Below are positions 8,472 through 17,230 of a stretch of 64,000 bases of DNA, piece after piece. Position numbers and translations under genes: made by a program. Origin of the DNA: CBDFJH01 sp965198095. Lineage in GTDB: Bacteria > Latescibacterota > UBA2968 > GCA-2709665. Location of the stretch: assembly GCA_965198095.1 (NCBI GenBank), contig OZ240239.1:2852001-2916000 (forward strand), written 5' to 3'. The stretch's first letter is position 1. Every line of letters begins with the position of its first letter. The notes beneath the pieces are model-generated. The model was not told the DNA's origin, ran no database searches, and was given only the letters and a program-made list of their open reading frames with translations.

Positions 8472-10892
8472 ATGCAGCTGGTCCTTGACACGGAGCTGTC
8501 AAAGCCGGTCCGATGGGCGCTGGACCGATTGCGTCAAGTCCTTCTCGCGAGGGGTGAACCTGTCCAGGAACGGACCACTCCAGAATCTGGCCACGCGATC
8601 CTCGTCGGTCTGGCTGGTGGATCCGCCATCGTCGACCAGGCCCTCGACACGGCGGGATTGCATTGCCCGGAGGCCTCCGAATCCCTGGTCGTCCATCGCG
8701 TGGATGCCGATCGACTCCTCATCACGGGTCGGGATGAGCGCGGCCTAGTTTACGCGCTGCTCGACTCGACGAGGGCGATCGAACTGTCGGCCCCTGATCT
8801 CTCTCCCTTTGATGCCGTTTACCCGGCCGTCGAATCGCCCACGCTGGACTGGCGCAGCATGCAGCTCTTTCTCTGCAACCAAAAGCTTGAACGGGAATGG
8901 TTCTACCGCGAGGATTTCTGGGAGGCTTACCTGTCGCAGCTTGTGCTCGATCGCTACAACAATCTGAGCCTCACCTACGCGCACCAGACGAACTACCTGG
9001 CGCCGTGCTATCCGTTCCTGGTCGAGATGCCCGAGTTTCCGCAGGTGGTTCCGTTAGACTTTTCCCCGGAGGAACGTCAGCAGCATCTGGATATGCTGAG
9101 GAGAATTTCGGAGATGGCCCGAGACCGGGCGCTTCATTTCACCTTTGGCCTCTGGACCCAGGACGCGGACAGCTACGGCGAACCCACGGTCCAGGGGCTG
9201 GATGAGGAGAACCTCGTGGACTTCAACGCGGTGGGGCTCAAGAGGGTGCTCAAAGCCTGTCCGGCCATCGACGGCGTCCAGTTCCGCATGAATTCGGAAT
9301 CCGGCATTCCGGAGAATCGCCAGATCGAATTCTATGAAAAACAGTTTCGTGCCGTCGCAGAATGCGATCGTCCCATCCGGCTCGACCTGCGCGCAAAGGG
9401 ACTTTCGAATGAAACCATCCAGCTTGCGTGCGATCTTGTCCCTTCTACCGTCATCTCTACCAAGCACTGGTGCGAGCACCAGGGTCTGCCCTACCCCATG
9501 CCTGCCATCCAGAAGAGAGACATCAACAGCTACAGACGATATGGCATCTGGGACCTGCTTCAGAAACCCAGAAACTACCCGCTTGTTCATCGCCTCTGGA
9601 GCGCCGGTTCGCAGCGCGTGCTGCTTTGGGGGGATCCGGAGTGGGTGAAGCGGTTCACCACTTCTTGCCGTTTCGGCGGAATCGGGTTCGAGGTGATGGC
9701 GCCGCTGACCAACAAGGGCTTTCGCGCAGACACGGAGCCCTGGAACACTATAGAAGATCCGGAGTACCAGCCCTACCTCGACGAGATCCAGCGTTACTGG
9801 ATGTTCGATCTGCTGTTCGGCCGACTGGGATATAATCCCGACACCCCGGCCGAGGTCTGGGAACGTGAGTTGAGGGTCCGATTCGGTACGGGTGCAGGGG
9901 CTGTTGGAGAACTCTATCGTGTTGGCGGCAAGATCCTGCCGCTGCTCACGACCGTCCTGCAGTATTCGGCCAGTATGTGGGGCTTCTGGCCTGAGATGTT
10001 CGCAGGAAGGAGCCTGGAAGAGGACATCCGGATCGAGCCGAGTGACCCGACGCAGTTTTACCGCGTCAATGAATATGTCGAGGACACCGCGAATGGCCGG
10101 CTCTGCGGCAAGTGGACGCCACCGCACTACGCCGCTCACCTGCGCCAGCTTGCGGCGGAGACCCGCGATGCGCTGAGCGCTCTCGGGACAGAGTCACCTT
10201 CTGATGATCCAGAGCTTCGAGGGACGCGACTTGACTTCGCCATTGTCGCCGATCTCGCCGACTACCACGCCTGCCGTCTCCTTGCCACGACCCACCTGGC
10301 CTTCTATCACCAGACCGAGAACTCGGCCCATCTGCAGGCTGCTCGCCAGGCCCTGCAGCAGGCTGAACCCCACTGGGCTTCAATCTCCGCCGCAGCCGAC
10401 GGCGTCTACCATTCGTACCTGATCTTCGGGCGTGAGCAGCATCGCGGGCACTGGAAAGACAGGTTGAAAGTGGTACAGGATGATCTGGAGGCCATCGATC
10501 AGCTTCTGGAGGCGGACGCTGAGTCAGGCTCCCCGTTGTTCTTCGAGGGAGGCGACATACATCCCGATCCGCCCGACATCACTTTCACGCCCCCGTTAGA
10601 AGCCAAACCTGACAGCGATCTTATACTGCGCATGCACGCCCGATCAGACGCCACCGTAGAAACCGTCCGCTGTTACTATCGTATCGCGAATCAGGTATTG
10701 TCATTCGAATGCATCGACACGGAGAGCGTAAACGATGGCTACAGCGCTACGATTCCTGGTACCTATATTGACGGACAGTGGGACCTGATGGTCTTCTTCG
10801 AATTCGTGTATGCAGACGGCGGCGCGTGCCGTTGGCCCGACTGGCGTCTCAACACGCCATATATTGTCATTCCGGTAGTTAACAGGATATGA
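8472..10892 (+). CDS. Large GH67/GH20-like glycoside hydrolase-family protein
   Basis: From ATG 8472 the product is 806 residues. The N-terminal ~120 residues (VLDTELSKPVRWALDRLR ... LLITGRDERGLVYALLD) resemble the alpha/beta domain that precedes the TIM barrel in GH67 alpha-glucuronidases and GH20 hexosaminidases. A TIM-barrel-like central part follows (LVLDRYNNLSLTYAHQ, GVQFRMNSESG, ISTKHWCEHQG), then helical and beta-rich C-terminal domains. No signal peptide is visible. It sits inside the sugar cluster between a kinase and a deacetylase. It could be an intracellular glycosidase acting on uronate-containing oligosaccharides; catalytic residues are not assigned. Confidence 0.6.
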   Translation: MQLVLDTELSKPVRWALDRLRQVLLARGEPVQERTTPESGHAILVGLAGGSAIVDQALDTAGLHCPEASESLVVHRVDADRLLITGRDERGLVYALLDSTRAIELSAPDLSPFDAVYPAVESPTLDWRSMQLFLCNQKLEREWFYREDFWEAYLSQLVLDRYNNLSLTYAHQTNYLAPCYPFLVEMPEFPQVVPLDFSPEERQQHLDMLRRISEMARDRALHFTFGLWTQDADSYGEPTVQGLDEENLVDFNAVGLKRVLKACPAIDGVQFRMNSESGIPENRQIEFYEKQFRAVAECDRPIRLDLRAKGLSNETIQLACDLVPSTVISTKHWCEHQGLPYPMPAIQKRDINSYRRYGIWDLLQKPRNYPLVHRLWSAGSQRVLLWGDPEWVKRFTTSCRFGGIGFEVMAPLTNKGFRADTEPWNTIEDPEYQPYLDEIQRYWMFDLLFGRLGYNPDTPAEVWERELRVRFGTGAGAVGELYRVGGKILPLLTTVLQYSASMWGFWPEMFAGRSLEEDIRIEPSDPTQFYRVNEYVEDTANGRLCGKWTPPHYAAHLRQLAAETRDALSALGTESPSDDPELRGTRLDFAIVADLADYHACRLLATTHLAFYHQTENSAHLQAARQALQQAEPHWASISAAADGVYHSYLIFGREQHRGHWKDRLKVVQDDLEAIDQLLEADAESGSPLFFEGGDIHPDPPDITFTPPLEAKPDSDLILRMHARSDATVETVRCYYRIANQVLSFECIDTESVNDGYSATIPGTYIDGQWDLMVFFEFVYADGGACRWPDWRLNTPYIVIPVVNRI

Positions 10893-10908
10893 AACCATAG
10901 GAGGACGA

Positions 10909-11736
10909 ATGGAACGTCAGAAACTCCACCTGCTTGCCGTAGTCGCTCACCCACACGACTTCATGCACTGCTGCGGCACGTTCGGGGTTCACATCGCCAT
11001 GGGCGACACGGCGACGGTCGTTTCGCTGATGAGCGGCGCGTCTACGCCCCACAACGATAAGCTCTCAGTCGAGCTGGCCAAACCGCCTGAGGATCGGGAC
11101 CCCGAGGTTATGGGACAAACCTGGGAGCAGTTCGCCGAAATCAAGAAACAGGAGCTTCGCGACGTCGCCGCGATCTTCGGCATAACCGACGTCAGGGTCT
11201 TCGACTATCCGGACCACCCCTTCTACCTGCGCGACCATCCGAAGGCGATCGAACAGCTGGTAGACGTCATGCTGGAGGTGCGTCCCCACGTGCTCGTTAC
11301 GCAGTCCCCGTACACGTCCAGTGCATTCAGGCACTCCGGTCAAAGCTCCGGTGCACACAATGACCACAACGAAACAGCGTATGCCGCCCTGGCGGCCCGC
11401 GCCCAGGCCGGGGCACCCCAATTCGGCGCAACCCGGCGCCCTCACAAAATCGCTGCAATCTATTACTTGGGGCTCTACTTCGATCGGAGCAGGTGGGACT
11501 TCTGCGTGGACATCTCCGATTTCTTCGAGAAGAAGGTCCAGGCCGAGGCGTTGTTCCTGAGTCAGGGCCACACGCCGGAACGGGCCCGCCGATCGGTCGA
11601 GCTGAATTCTGGATATACGGGCCGGTACAGCGGCGCCAGCTACGCAGAGTCGTTCGTCAGGGACAACCACGAACTCCTACCCCACTTCATCGTGCCGGAG
11701 GCGGCGCTCAAACGCGCAGAGGACCCGGTCGTGTAA
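10909..11736 (+). CDS. PIG-L/LmbE family deacetylase-like protein with altered motif
   Basis: A 275-residue protein of the PIG-L (LmbE, MshB) superfamily of zinc-dependent N-acetyl sugar deacetylases. The family motif A-H-P-D-D-E reads AHPHDF here: zinc ligands His14 and Asp17 are kept, but the general-base Asp position is His16. The distal zinc-ligand region is present as AHNDHNETA (residues 149-157). An AGGA stretch lies 8 nt before the ATG, and the gene follows the GH67/GH20-like gene by 16 bp. It probably acts on an amino sugar or related conjugate, but activity is uncertain because of the substituted base. Confidence 0.8.
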   Translation: MERQKLHLLAVVAHPHDFMHCCGTFGVHIAMGDTATVVSLMSGASTPHNDKLSVELAKPPEDRDPEVMGQTWEQFAEIKKQELRDVAAIFGITDVRVFDYPDHPFYLRDHPKAIEQLVDVMLEVRPHVLVTQSPYTSSAFRHSGQSSGAHNDHNETAYAALAARAQAGAPQFGATRRPHKIAAIYYLGLYFDRSRWDFCVDISDFFEKKVQAEALFLSQGHTPERARRSVELNSGYTGRYSGASYAESFVRDNHELLPHFIVPEAALKRAEDPVV

Positions 11737-11913
11737 GCAGGGAGCGGGTGCGCGGCACAGTCGCGCTCACGCCGAACTCGTTAATCTTCGACAGAAATGC
11801 TACTTGATGGCAACGACGCGCGGCGAGGTGTCCAACGTGATTGCCGATCCGGTCTCTGTCTACGGCGACGAGACGGGCATCCACGCTGTGACGGAATTCT
11901 GAGAGATCCCAAA

Positions 11914-12678
11914 ATGGCTGGGGATATGACCGGAAAGGTCGCCCTTGTGACAGGCGGAGCTTCAGGAATCGGCCGGGCGACCGCGCTTCGATTCGCCGCG
12001 AACAACGCCAAAGTCGTGATCGCCGACGTGGACGCCGAGGGGGGCCGAGAGACGGTGCACGACATCGAAGTGAAGGGCGGTGAGGCATGTTTCGTGAAAA
12101 CGGACGTCTCTCAAGCCGCAGAAGTGGCGCGGCTGATCCGCGAGACGGTCGAGGCGTACGGGCGTCTGGATCATGCCTTCAACAACGCAGGTATCGAGTC
12201 ACCGCGGACCGTGCCCCTTGCGGCCCACACCGAGGCGGAGTGGGATCGGGTGATCGACATCGACCTCAAAGGCGTCTGGCTGTGCATGAAGTACGAAATT
12301 CGCCAGATGCTCGGCCAGGGGTCCGGGGCGATCGTGAACGCGTCATCCATCTATGGTTTGGTCGGGTCGCCCACCGGTCCGGCGTATACCGCCGCCAAGC
12401 ACGGCGTGATCGGGCTCACGAAATCGGCCGCGCTCGCCTACGCCCGGAAGGGCATCCGAGTCAACGCCGTCTGTTCCGGCGGTACGCGCTCGGAAATGGT
12501 CGAACGCCTGATCGCCCAGAATCCGGAATGGGAGGACACGTTCATCGCACGGCAGCCGATCGGGCGGCTGGGAATTCCGGAAGAGATCGCCGAGGCCGTG
12601 GTGTGGCTCTGCTCGGACAAGGCTTCCTTCGTTACCGGACACGCCTTGGCCGCGGACGGGGCCTATACGACGGGCTGA
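11914..12678 (+). CDS. Short-chain dehydrogenase/reductase
   Basis: From ATG 11914 the protein has 254 residues, the standard length for a classical SDR (an ATG at 11926 is possible). It shows the cofactor motif TGGASGIG (13-20), the NNAG motif (90-93), the catalytic Ser144/145 and Tyr158-x3-Lys162 (AYTAAK). The acidic residue after beta-2 (IADVD) favours NAD(H). Close relatives are annotated as glucose 1-dehydrogenase or 3-oxoacyl-ACP reductase. It lies 177 bp after the deacetylase gene. Substrate is not predictable. Confidence 0.88.
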   Translation: MAGDMTGKVALVTGGASGIGRATALRFAANNAKVVIADVDAEGGRETVHDIEVKGGEACFVKTDVSQAAEVARLIRETVEAYGRLDHAFNNAGIESPRTVPLAAHTEAEWDRVIDIDLKGVWLCMKYEIRQMLGQGSGAIVNASSIYGLVGSPTGPAYTAAKHGVIGLTKSAALAYARKGIRVNAVCSGGTRSEMVERLIAQNPEWEDTFIARQPIGRLGIPEEIAEAVVWLCSDKASFVTGHALAADGAYTTG

Positions 12679-12949
12679 GGATTCGCTGCGTGATGAAAAA
12701 GGAACGCAAGCGAAGATCCGCCGGGCGGGAATCGGACAGCGGACGGATACGCCAGACCAGAATTTTCGGATGCGTCATAGGCGATTCGGGCCGTCATCCT
12801 GGCCGTGGCTCGGTCGCGTCGGCCGCTTGAAACTGCTTGACGCGGCCACGAAGTCGCCGATAATTCAGTTGGCTTTTCGTTCTCGGATGATGCGATACAT
12901 CCCTTACCTCGACCGACGACGCGGAAACAGGTTCGCGCGGGACGGTTGA

Positions 12950-14185
12950 ATGGAGAAACCCTTGACACGCGACGAGAATTACGACCTCTTCTGCAACCAG
13001 CGGCTGAACAACCCCTATCCCCTCTTCGCCCGGCTGCGCGCTGAAGACCCCGTGCACTGGTCCGAGCCGATGAAGTGCTGGCTGATCACGCGCTACGACG
13101 ACGCGCTGCGCGCCTTGAAAGATGACTATCCGCTCTTGTCGAGTCGGGAAGGGATCTACAGCGATCCGCTCCTGCCGGAGAATCGCGAACGGGCCCAACC
13201 CCTCATCGATCACCTCACGCACTGGATGCTCAGCATGGACCCACCCAGCCATACGCGGCTTCGCAAGCTCGTCGGGCTTGCGTTCACCCCCCGTATGGTC
13301 CAATCCATGGAGCCGATGATCCGACGTATCGTGGATGATCTCCTGGACCAGATATCGGGCGACAGGCAGACCGACTTCATCCAGTCGTTCTGCCTGCCAC
13401 TGCCCGCGACCGTAATCTGTGAAATGCTCGGCATTCCGACCGAACACCGGGACGAGTTCCGTGAATGCGTAGACGGCCTGCTACCCTTTTCATCGGCTGG
13501 AGGTCCCGGACTCAACGATCACATCGACCAGGCGCGCCAAAGTCTCGATACGCTGATCGGCTTTTTCGATGCGTTGATCGACGAGCGACGCGCCCAGCCC
13601 GAGGACGATCTGCTCAGCGCCATGGCCGCCGCGGAGGCGGACGGCGATCGCTTGACCAAAGAAGAGCTGTTCGCCATGTGCGTCTTTCTGTTCGTGGCGG
13701 GGCACGAAACCACGATGGGCCTGCTCGCCAGCGGAACCCTTGCATTGCTGCAGCATACGGATCAGCTCGAAAGGATGAAAGCAGATCCGAAAGGTCTGGT
13801 CGCGACAGCCGTCGAGGAGTTCTTGCGCTATGAAGCGCCAGTGACCCGCGCCGTGCGCCGCGCAGCCGAGGACTTCGAGTGGCGCGGCAGGCAGATCCGT
13901 AAGGGTGAGACGACCGTGGCGCTGCTCGGTGCGGCAAATCGCGATCCCGAGCAGTTCCCGGATCCGGATCGGCTGGACATCGGAAGAGACCCGAACAAAC
14001 ATCTGGGGTTCGGGTTCGGGATTCATTTCTGCATCGGCGCGCCGCTCGCACGGCTGGAGGGCAAGGTCGCCTTCCCGGCCATCCTCGAACGCTTTTCGAA
14101 CATGCAGCTTGCCACAGACCGGATCGAATATCAACCGGCCTTCGGCATCCGATCGATCAAGGCGCTGCCCGTGGCGTTGGCATAG
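12950..14185 (+). CDS. Cytochrome P450
   Basis: A 411-residue soluble bacterial P450. The I-helix oxygen-activation motif is FVAGHETTMG, the K-helix ExxR is EEFLR, and the heme-binding loop is FGFGIHFCIGAPLAR with axial Cys361. The protein lacks a membrane anchor, so it would need ferredoxin and ferredoxin reductase, neither of which is seen nearby. The 271 bp upstream show no other gene. A terminator hairpin follows directly. Hydroxylation of a small molecule is expected; no neighbouring pathway points to a substrate. Confidence 0.93.
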   Translation: MEKPLTRDENYDLFCNQRLNNPYPLFARLRAEDPVHWSEPMKCWLITRYDDALRALKDDYPLLSSREGIYSDPLLPENRERAQPLIDHLTHWMLSMDPPSHTRLRKLVGLAFTPRMVQSMEPMIRRIVDDLLDQISGDRQTDFIQSFCLPLPATVICEMLGIPTEHRDEFRECVDGLLPFSSAGGPGLNDHIDQARQSLDTLIGFFDALIDERRAQPEDDLLSAMAAAEADGDRLTKEELFAMCVFLFVAGHETTMGLLASGTLALLQHTDQLERMKADPKGLVATAVEEFLRYEAPVTRAVRRAAEDFEWRGRQIRKGETTVALLGAANRDPEQFPDPDRLDIGRDPNKHLGFGFGIHFCIGAPLARLEGKVAFPAILERFSNMQLATDRIEYQPAFGIRSIKALPVALA

Positions 14186-14218
14186 CCCTCCGCGCGCGAC
14201 ATATCCATTCCAGCATTG

Positions 14219-14245
14219 GGAAAGCCTTTCTCGGCTTTCCTTTTT
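14219..14245 (+). terminator. Rho-independent terminator after P450 gene
   Basis: GGAAAGCC (14219-14226) and GGCTTTCC (14233-14240) form an 8-bp perfect stem with a 6-nt loop, followed by TTTTT. It lies 33 bp after the P450 stop codon and closes the transcript. Confidence 0.85.
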
Positions 14246-14289
14246 GTCCATATTGAACCCGGTCGAAACCCTGAAAACGAGGCGCGTTC

Positions 14290-15963
14290 ATGGACCGAGA
14301 TCGTTTTTCCCTGGAGACGATCATCTATCTGATCGTTGGGCTGGTGTTCCTTGGCATTTTCATCACCTACCACTCCGCCGCGTTTCCAACCGCCGGCATC
14401 CGGCTGGACGTCACACGGGACGAGGCCCGGAAGACGGCCGCCGACTACCTGGAAGCTCGGGGCTACGACCTCTCAGGTTACGAGCATGTAACCACTTTTG
14501 GCGCCGACGACATGGGCGCCCTGTTTCTACAGCGGACACAGGGCATGGAGCGGGCGAACGAGATGATGCGCGAGGGCACGCCGATCTGGCGGTGGCGTTC
14601 CCGCTGGTTCAAGTCGGGCGAGAAGGAGGAATACAGGGTCTTCGTGGCTCCCTCGGGCAAAGTCGTGCGGTCCACCCACATGATCGAGGACGACAAGGTC
14701 GGGGCCACGCTCGCCCAGGATGAAGCGGCGGACCTTGCAAGCAGGTTCTTGTCGGACGTCGCGAGGGTGGACCTCAGCCGATACGAGCGCGTCGAGGCTC
14801 GGACGAAGACACAGACCAACCGGGCCGACCACTACTTCGAGTGGAAGCTGAAGGGGTTCGAAGTCCCATGGAAGGAGGGAGATCCGGAATCGGGACCGGG
14901 CACCTTACGGATCTCGACGTGGGTCAAGGGCGACGAGATCACACACGTCGAACAGTGGCTCAAGACACCGGAGGACTTTGCGAGAGACCACAAAATGACC
15001 CTCTCCGAGGGCGCACTGTTGGGTCTCATCAGTGTCGTGCTCACGTTTCTGATCGGTGTCGCCGCGCTTGTCGTCTTCATCAGGAAGTACAAGCAGGACG
15101 CGATCCGCTGGCGTTTCGCCCTCGTCTTTACGATAACGATCGCGGCCCTTTATCTGCTGGCGTCCGTCAACGCGTTCCCGGTGGCCAAAGCGACCTATCC
15201 TACAGACATCAGCTATGGCGTCTTTATCGGAATTCTCGTGGCGGGAGCGTTGCTCGTCGCCGCGATCTACGGGCTGCTGATTCTGCTTACGGGCGCGTCA
15301 GGCGAGAGTCTGGCCCGGGAGGTCTGCCCGAAAAGCGTAGGCACCTTGGAAGGGATGATTCAGGGGAGACGGTTCACCCGCTCATTCTTCTTCTCTTCGA
15401 TCCGGGGTTACGCACTCGGGTTCTTCTTTCTCGGCTACATAACCCTCTTCTATATATTCGGTCGAGAACACCTCGGTGTGTTTGTGCCCGCCCAAGGTCC
15501 CTATTCCAATCTACTTGGCCTTTACCTGCCCTGGCTCGTCCCTCTCGCGATCTCTTTGTTGGCGGCGGTCTCGGAGGAGTTCGTCTTTCGTTTGTTCGCC
15601 ATCTCCTTCCTGAAGCGCTACCTGAAATGGACGGTGGCGGCCGTCCTCCTACCGGCCGTGATCTGGGCCTTTGCGCATTCCGGACATCCGATCTTTCCGG
15701 TCTACGTGCGCGGGATTGAACTGACGATCGGAGGTGTGATCTTCGGGTTTTTCTTCCTGCGATTCAACATTATGACCTGTATCGTCGCGCACTACGTGAT
15801 CGACGCCATCATCATCGGTCTTCCGCTGCTCAAGTCCGGAAACACCTACTACGTCGTCTCCGGGATCATCGTTTGCCTGCTGACGGCGGTCCCTCTCGTC
15901 CTCGGCATTCCTGGCGTTCTACGCCCGTCGAGGGATAACGGCCCGGGCCGTTCCGTGGGATAG
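14290..15963 (+). CDS. CPBP (CAAX/Abi) intramembrane metalloprotease with N-terminal extracytoplasmic repeats
   Basis: A 557-residue membrane protein. After an N-terminal transmembrane helix (about 8-26) comes a large soluble part with two similar segments, DEARKTAADYLEARGYDLSG and the later DEAADLASRFLSDVARVDLS, reminiscent of PepSY-like modules. The C-terminal half has about eight helices with the CPBP motifs SEEFVFR (glutamates near residue 428), FAHS and a final His/Asp helix AHYVIDAI. By family it is a Rce1-like intramembrane endopeptidase. It stands alone after a terminator. The substrate is unknown. Confidence 0.85.
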   Translation: MDRDRFSLETIIYLIVGLVFLGIFITYHSAAFPTAGIRLDVTRDEARKTAADYLEARGYDLSGYEHVTTFGADDMGALFLQRTQGMERANEMMREGTPIWRWRSRWFKSGEKEEYRVFVAPSGKVVRSTHMIEDDKVGATLAQDEAADLASRFLSDVARVDLSRYERVEARTKTQTNRADHYFEWKLKGFEVPWKEGDPESGPGTLRISTWVKGDEITHVEQWLKTPEDFARDHKMTLSEGALLGLISVVLTFLIGVAALVVFIRKYKQDAIRWRFALVFTITIAALYLLASVNAFPVAKATYPTDISYGVFIGILVAGALLVAAIYGLLILLTGASGESLAREVCPKSVGTLEGMIQGRRFTRSFFFSSIRGYALGFFFLGYITLFYIFGREHLGVFVPAQGPYSNLLGLYLPWLVPLAISLLAAVSEEFVFRLFAISFLKRYLKWTVAAVLLPAVIWAFAHSGHPIFPVYVRGIELTIGGVIFGFFFLRFNIMTCIVAHYVIDAIIIGLPLLKSGNTYYVVSGIIVCLLTAVPLVLGIPGVLRPSRDNGPGRSVG

Positions 15964-16049
15964 TCCAGCAATAGCGGGCCTGTGCGAGGTTTCTTCTTGA
16001 CGGACTCTTGAATCCAAACCACGCGCACGACAAAAGCCGGAATCCCGTA

Positions 16050-16793
16050 TCAAAAGGCCTCCCCGCCCGCGATCTCGCGAACCCAGATATTCCTGTAGCG
16101 GACCGGGTCTCCGTGGTCTTGGAGGATGATCGGTCCCTTCGGGGGGTGAGGCACGTAGGACGGCATCGTCTTGTGACCCGTCTTGCCGAGCAGCTCCCTG
16201 TGGTGATGCACCAGGATTCCATTGTGGATCAGCGTTATGTAGGCGGGGCGGATGACCTTCTCGCCCTCGAACCTCGGTGCGATGAAAATCAGGTCGTAGG
16301 TCTGCCACTCGCCCGGTTTGCGGCTGGCGTTCACGAACGGCGGATGTTGGCCGTAGATCGCGCCTGCGTGGCCGTCGGCATAGGTCCGGTTGTCATAGCT
16401 GTCCAATACCTGGATTTCATACTGCCCCATCAAAAAAACGCCGCTGTTTCCACGCCCCTGGCTGTCTCCCCTGGCCTCCTGAGGGGAACACCACTCCAGG
16501 TGAAGCTGACAGTCTCCGAAATGTGCCCGGCTTTTGATATCGCCGGTCCGTGTCGCCTCCATCGCGCCGCCCACGAGCCTCCAGCCTACTTCTACATCAC
16601 CACGCCCGACCCAGCCGGAAAAGTCGCTCCCGTCGAACAGGACAGTCGCATCCGACGGGGGATGCGCTGTGGCGCTTCCCGGGATGAAGGGCGCAGGCGT
16701 CACGACCGCTGGCTGAGGCCGGTTCGGGTCGTGGACCCGCCACGTCGTGTTCGGGAGGATCGGGGTATCTTCATAGCCAATCGGCGCTGGCAT
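16050..16793 (-). CDS. 3-keto-disaccharide hydrolase domain (DUF1080) protein
   Basis: A 247-residue protein of the DUF1080 / 3-keto-disaccharide hydrolase family. Hallmarks are VLFDGSDFSGWV near the start of the domain, the GRGNSGVFLMGQYEIQVLDS segment and the ending PIILQDHGDPVRYRNIWVRE. The fold is a concanavalin-like beta sandwich found in many sugar-degrading bacteria. There is no obvious signal peptide, although many relatives are secreted. A GGAG lies at good distance before the ATG. It is a single gene, convergent with the CPBP gene (86 bp between stops). Confidence 0.88.
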   Translation of the reverse strand: MPAPIGYEDTPILPNTTWRVHDPNRPQPAVVTPAPFIPGSATAHPPSDATVLFDGSDFSGWVGRGDVEVGWRLVGGAMEATRTGDIKSRAHFGDCQLHLEWCSPQEARGDSQGRGNSGVFLMGQYEIQVLDSYDNRTYADGHAGAIYGQHPPFVNASRKPGEWQTYDLIFIAPRFEGEKVIRPAYITLIHNGILVHHHRELLGKTGHKTMPSYVPHPPKGPIILQDHGDPVRYRNIWVREIAGGEAF

Positions 16794-17230
16794 CTGGGAC
16801 TCTCCTCGTGAAAAGGTCTACTTTGCGTGAGCCATTCAAGATAGCCCGGCTTCCCCGGATGTGTCAAACGAATCCAGTTATCATGCGGACAGCGAGCCGT
16901 CGTGTCGAATCCCAGCAGAGTCGTTCTGGAGTGACGCCGCCCCGGCTTGCCGGCGCTATGGGAAGCGCGGCTCCAGCGACCCTTGACCTCAGTGCGGTTT
17001 CGCAGGCGACGCCCTTCGGGAAACCGGCGCCACGGAGGACTGGAATCGTGGACTGATCCCTATCTTGGCCCTGTCTGTCTAAGCACCCGCGCGCCATCCC
17101 CGAGTCCTTCATTCGCTCGACGCGCCCGCCTCTAAACGCACTATTGACCTTGACGCTCACAGTCAACCCATTTATATTTTTCCGGGACTTTCCCAAACCG
17201 CTATTTCCCTCTTTGTGAGAGCAGGAACCC
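16794..17230. other. Intergenic region between divergent genes
   Basis: This 437-bp gap separates the minus-strand DUF1080 gene from the plus-strand RND gene. It carries the RND promoter near its right end. I found no convincing coding region in the remainder. Confidence 0.6.
17150..17178 (+). promoter_or_regulatory. Sigma70-type promoter for the RND-queC operon
   Basis: TTGACG (17150-17155), a 17-bp spacer and TATATT (17173-17178) match the -35/-10 consensus closely, about 50 bp before the TTG start of the RND gene. Confidence 0.65.

Noticed and set aside
9054..10139. 361-codon antisense frame in the GH67/GH20-like gene
   Set aside because: Shadow frame with low-complexity composition and no motifs.
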